Below are positions 7,232 through 9,118 of a DNA stretch of 9,118 nt, piece after piece. Location: assembly GCA_024640665.1 (NCBI GenBank), contig JAHEEO010000123.1:1-9118 (forward strand), written 5' to 3'. The translations under genes were made by a program, and so were the position numbers. The notes beneath the pieces are model-generated. The model saw only the letters and a program-made list of their open reading frames with translations. It was not told the origin of the DNA and searched no databases. Origin of the DNA: Rhodospirillales bacterium. Lineage in GTDB: Bacteria; Pseudomonadota; Gammaproteobacteria; Steroidobacterales; Rariloculaceae. How positions within the stretch are numbered: the first letter of the stretch is position 1; each line of letters begins with the position of its first letter.

Positions 7232-7309
7232 ATGGATGACGAAGTTGTAATGCTCAGAATTGCGCGATTTTGCGAGCTGTTCAGCGGCTGCAACCTTCTG
7301 AGTCGCTAG
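7232..7309 (+). CDS. Possible 25-codon leader ORF upstream of clpS
   Basis: An ATG at 7232 opens a 25-codon frame ending in TAG at 7307-7309, 11 bases before the clpS ATG. It has AAGGA (7218-7222) nine bases upstream, a better SD than clpS itself has. The peptide begins MDDEVVMLRIARFCELF and contains two Cys (residues 14 and 20). It has no recognised family. Translation through it would bring ribosomes to the clpS start and could couple the two. It may equally be a chance ORF, and the SD overlaps a possible -10-like TATAAG (7215-7220), in which case it would not be transcribed. No clear clpS promoter was found. Confidence 0.25.
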   Translation: MDDEVVMLRIARFCELFSGCNLLSR

Positions 7310-7320
7310 AATCTAAAGAT

Positions 7321-7650
7321 ATGTCAGATTTTCGTTTCGATCCAGGTAATGAGGGTGGCGATGGCCTCAGCGTCGAGGAAGAGCCGCCAAAGCTGAAACG
7401 GCCGCCGCTGTATCGCGTTATTTTGTTGAATGACGATTACACGCCGATGGAATTTGTCGTCCAGGTGCTGGAGGATATTTTCTCAATGGATCGCAACACC
7501 GCGACACGGGTTATGCTGGAGGTTCATACTAAGGGTAAGGGAATATGCGGTGTTTATACGTATGAGATCGCTGAAACTAAGGTTGCGCAAGTGACGAGTT
7601 TGGCGCAACAGCACCAGCATCCTTTGCTTTGCACGATGGAAGAGACTTAA
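7321..7650 (+). CDS. clpS: ATP-dependent Clp protease adaptor ClpS
   Basis: ClpS binds proteins with destabilising N-terminal residues (N-degrons) and hands them to ClpA for unfolding and ClpP degradation in the cytoplasm. The 109-residue length matches the family (E. coli 106). After a flexible, acidic N-terminal extension (about 1-28), the core starts at YRVILLNDDYTPMEFVVQVL. The N-degron pocket residues known from E. coli (Asn34, Asp35, His66) are all present, offset by three, as Asn37, Asp38 and His69, with Met43 and Met65 also in place. KGKGICGVYT, AETKVAQV and the end HPLLCTMEE are typical. The ATG at 7321 was chosen because it gives the usual N-terminal length; an in-frame TTG at 7270 would add 17 residues with no SD. 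The SD before 7321 is weak. The stop TAA shares its last A with the clpA ATG, so the two are translated together. Confidence 0.97.
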   Translation: MSDFRFDPGNEGGDGLSVEEEPPKLKRPPLYRVILLNDDYTPMEFVVQVLEDIFSMDRNTATRVMLEVHTKGKGICGVYTYEIAETKVAQVTSLAQQHQHPLLCTMEET

Positions 7651-9118
7651 TGCTGTCAAGTGAATTAGAAATCTGCCTGAACGAGGCTTTTCAGCGGGCG
7701 CGTGACGATCGTCACGAGTTTATTACGGTTGAGCATTTGTTGCTCGCACTGTTAGATACTGGCGAAGTCGTCGAAATTCTAAAAGCGTGCAGTGCGGATC
7801 CAGGCCGCCTGCGCCGAGAGCTCAAAGAGTTTATCGAAGACTCGACGCCGCGCGTTGCCGGTGAGCCCGGCGAAGAAGTGGACGTACAACCGACCCTGGG
7901 GTTTCAGCGAGTGCTGCAGCGCGCTGTTTTTCATGTGCAATCCAGCGGCAAGAAAGAAGTCAGGCCTTCTAATGTGCTCGTTGCCATTTTTAGTGAAAAA
8001 CAATCCCAGGCGGTCTACCTGCTGGGTTTGCAGGATGTGTCGCGACTCGATGTAACGCATTGCATTTCGCATGGCGTAACGAAGCCGCGAGACCGTCTTG
8101 GCGACGAAGATGTCACGGCATCCGTCGAGCCTGATGGGCGCGGGGAGTCCAGTGCGCTGGAGCGTTTCGCAGACAATCTGAACGAACGCGCCATGGAGGG
8201 TCGAATCGACCCTCTGATCGGGCGCGAGCATGAGATCGAGCGTACCGTTCAGATATTATGTCGGCGCCGCAAGAACAATCCGCTGTACGTGGGTGAGGCT
8301 GGCGTCGGCAAAACGGCCATTGCCGAAGGGCTGGCCCGACTGATCGTCGAAGGCAATGTCCCGGAAATTCTGCGCGATTGCACCATCTACTCGCTGGATC
8401 TGGGCGCCCTGATCGCCGGCACCAAGTATCGCGGCGATTTCGAGAAAAGGCTCAAGGCGGTTGTTTCCGAGCTCAAAAAGGAAGATGGCGCCATTTTGTT
8501 CATCGACGAAATTCATACGGTAATAGGTGCCGGTGCGGCATCCGGCGGCGTCATGGATGCATCCAATTTGATCAAGCCCGTACTGGCAAACGGCGAATTG
8601 CGCTGCATTGGTTCAACTACTTACTCCGAATTTCGCGGTATCTTTGAAAAAGACCATGCATTGGCAAGACGGTTTCAGAAGATCGACGTTGTAGAGCCGA
8701 CCATCGAAGAAACGACCGAGATATTGCGTGGATTAAAAAGTCGCTTCGAAGAGCATCATGGCGTGGTTTACACCGATGATGCGCTTGCAGCGGCAGCCGA
8801 ACTCTCCGCCCGGCACATCAACGATAGGCATCTGCCAGACAAAGCGATTGATGTCATTGATGAGGCGGGCGCCAATTGCCGTTTGCAGCCTGAGGGCGAG
8901 CGCCAGAAACTGGTAGACGTCGAGCTGATTCAGCAGATTGTCGCAAAGATTGCGCGTATTCCTTCGAAGAGCGTTTCGGCATCGGACAGAGATACGCTGC
9001 GCAACCTTGAACGCGACTTGAAGCTCGTTATCTTTGGCCAAGATCGTGCAATCGATGCATTGGCAGCGGCGATCAAGATGGCCCGTTCCGGTTTGGGCGA
9101 CGAAGCGAAGCCGGTTGG
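7650..9118 (+). CDS. clpA: ATP-dependent Clp protease ATP-binding subunit ClpA (3' end outside window)
   Basis: ClpA is the AAA+ hexameric unfoldase that feeds substrates into the ClpP peptidase; ClpS docks on its N-domain. About 489 of some 760 codons are visible, with no in-frame stop up to the window end. The N-domain spans about 1-145 (SSELEICLNEAFQRARDDRH, ITVEHLLLALLD). The first AAA+ module follows the RFADNLNERAMEGRIDPLIG motif. Walker A is GEAGVGKT with Lys221, one off E. coli Lys220. Walker B is ILFIDEIHT with Glu287, followed by IGAGAASGG. The sensor and Arg-finger region reads IGSTTYSEF and ALARRFQKI, and INDRHLPDKAIDVIDEAGA is in the small lid. FGQDRAIDALAAAIKMAR opens the second module. 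Its Walker A, and the IGL/F loop that binds ClpP, lie beyond the edge. The ATG at 7650 overlaps the clpS stop (TAATG). I translated the whole visible part and found no frameshift. Confidence 0.97.
   Translation, partial: MLSSELEICLNEAFQRARDDRHEFITVEHLLLALLDTGEVVEILKACSADPGRLRRELKEFIEDSTPRVAGEPGEEVDVQPTLGFQRVLQRAVFHVQSSGKKEVRPSNVLVAIFSEKQSQAVYLLGLQDVSRLDVTHCISHGVTKPRDRLGDEDVTASVEPDGRGESSALERFADNLNERAMEGRIDPLIGREHEIERTVQILCRRRKNNPLYVGEAGVGKTAIAEGLARLIVEGNVPEILRDCTIYSLDLGALIAGTKYRGDFEKRLKAVVSELKKEDGAILFIDEIHTVIGAGAASGGVMDASNLIKPVLANGELRCIGSTTYSEFRGIFEKDHALARRFQKIDVVEPTIEETTEILRGLKSRFEEHHGVVYTDDALAAAAELSARHINDRHLPDKAIDVIDEAGANCRLQPEGERQKLVDVELIQQIVAKIARIPSKSVSASDRDTLRNLERDLKLVIFGQDRAIDALAAAIKMARSGLGDEAKPV

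Noticed and set aside
7270..7320. Longer clpS starting at TTG 7270
   Set aside because: No SD precedes the TTG, and the ATG at 7321 gives the usual ClpS N-terminal length.
7779..8231. 150-aa ORF on the - strand within clpA
   Set aside because: It lies fully inside the ClpA N-domain frame, which is continuous and conserved; the antisense product matches nothing I recognise.

Overview
This window looks like ordinary chromosomal DNA of a gammaproteobacterium with moderate GC content. It carries a type II secretion (T2SS) operon segment, the Clp protease adaptor/unfoldase pair and the tail of an SOS-type mutagenesis polymerase. All are recognisable proteobacterial families. The ClpS and ClpA sequences are close to the E. 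coli proteins and set out in the same order. A finer placement, for example among environmental Chromatiales- or Steroidobacter-like lineages, is a guess. I see no rRNA, tRNA, CRISPR array, insertion sequence or phage gene.

Layout. Bases 1-1022 (+) hold the last 339 codons of dnaE2/imuC, the error-prone DNA polymerase III alpha subunit. It converges on a small, very acidic hypothetical protein of 89 residues (1061-1330, -), with a hairpin between the two stops. The small gene has its own plausible promoter and a perfect 12-bp palindrome in its leader. A 31-nt hairpin separates it from the T2SS genes. The T2SS block runs leftwards as gspC-gspD-gspE-gspF (7139 down to 1484), with junctions of -1 to a few bases, or a 17-base overlap if the preferred gspE start is right. 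A good sigma-70-like promoter lies just upstream of gspC. Across a 181-bp divergent intergenic region, clpS (7321-7650) and clpA (7650 to the window edge) run rightwards with a TAATG stop/start overlap.

How the genes work together. GspC (inner-membrane clamp) and GspD (outer-membrane secretin) form the periplasm-spanning part of a T2SS. GspE (ATPase) and GspF (inner-membrane platform) drive pseudopilus assembly. The operon stops after gspF. The pseudopilin genes gspG-K and the gspL-M genes are not in this window, so if the system works they must be encoded elsewhere. ClpS delivers N-degron substrates to ClpA, which unfolds them for ClpP. The polymerase tail belongs to a separate SOS mutagenesis unit whose partners (imuA/imuB) would lie upstream of the window.

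The window does not reveal a clear new system. The points most worth a second look are the split T2SS locus, a GspE that has lost the usual four zinc-binding cysteines, a possible 25-codon leader ORF before clpS, and the acidic small protein with its palindrome-marked control region.
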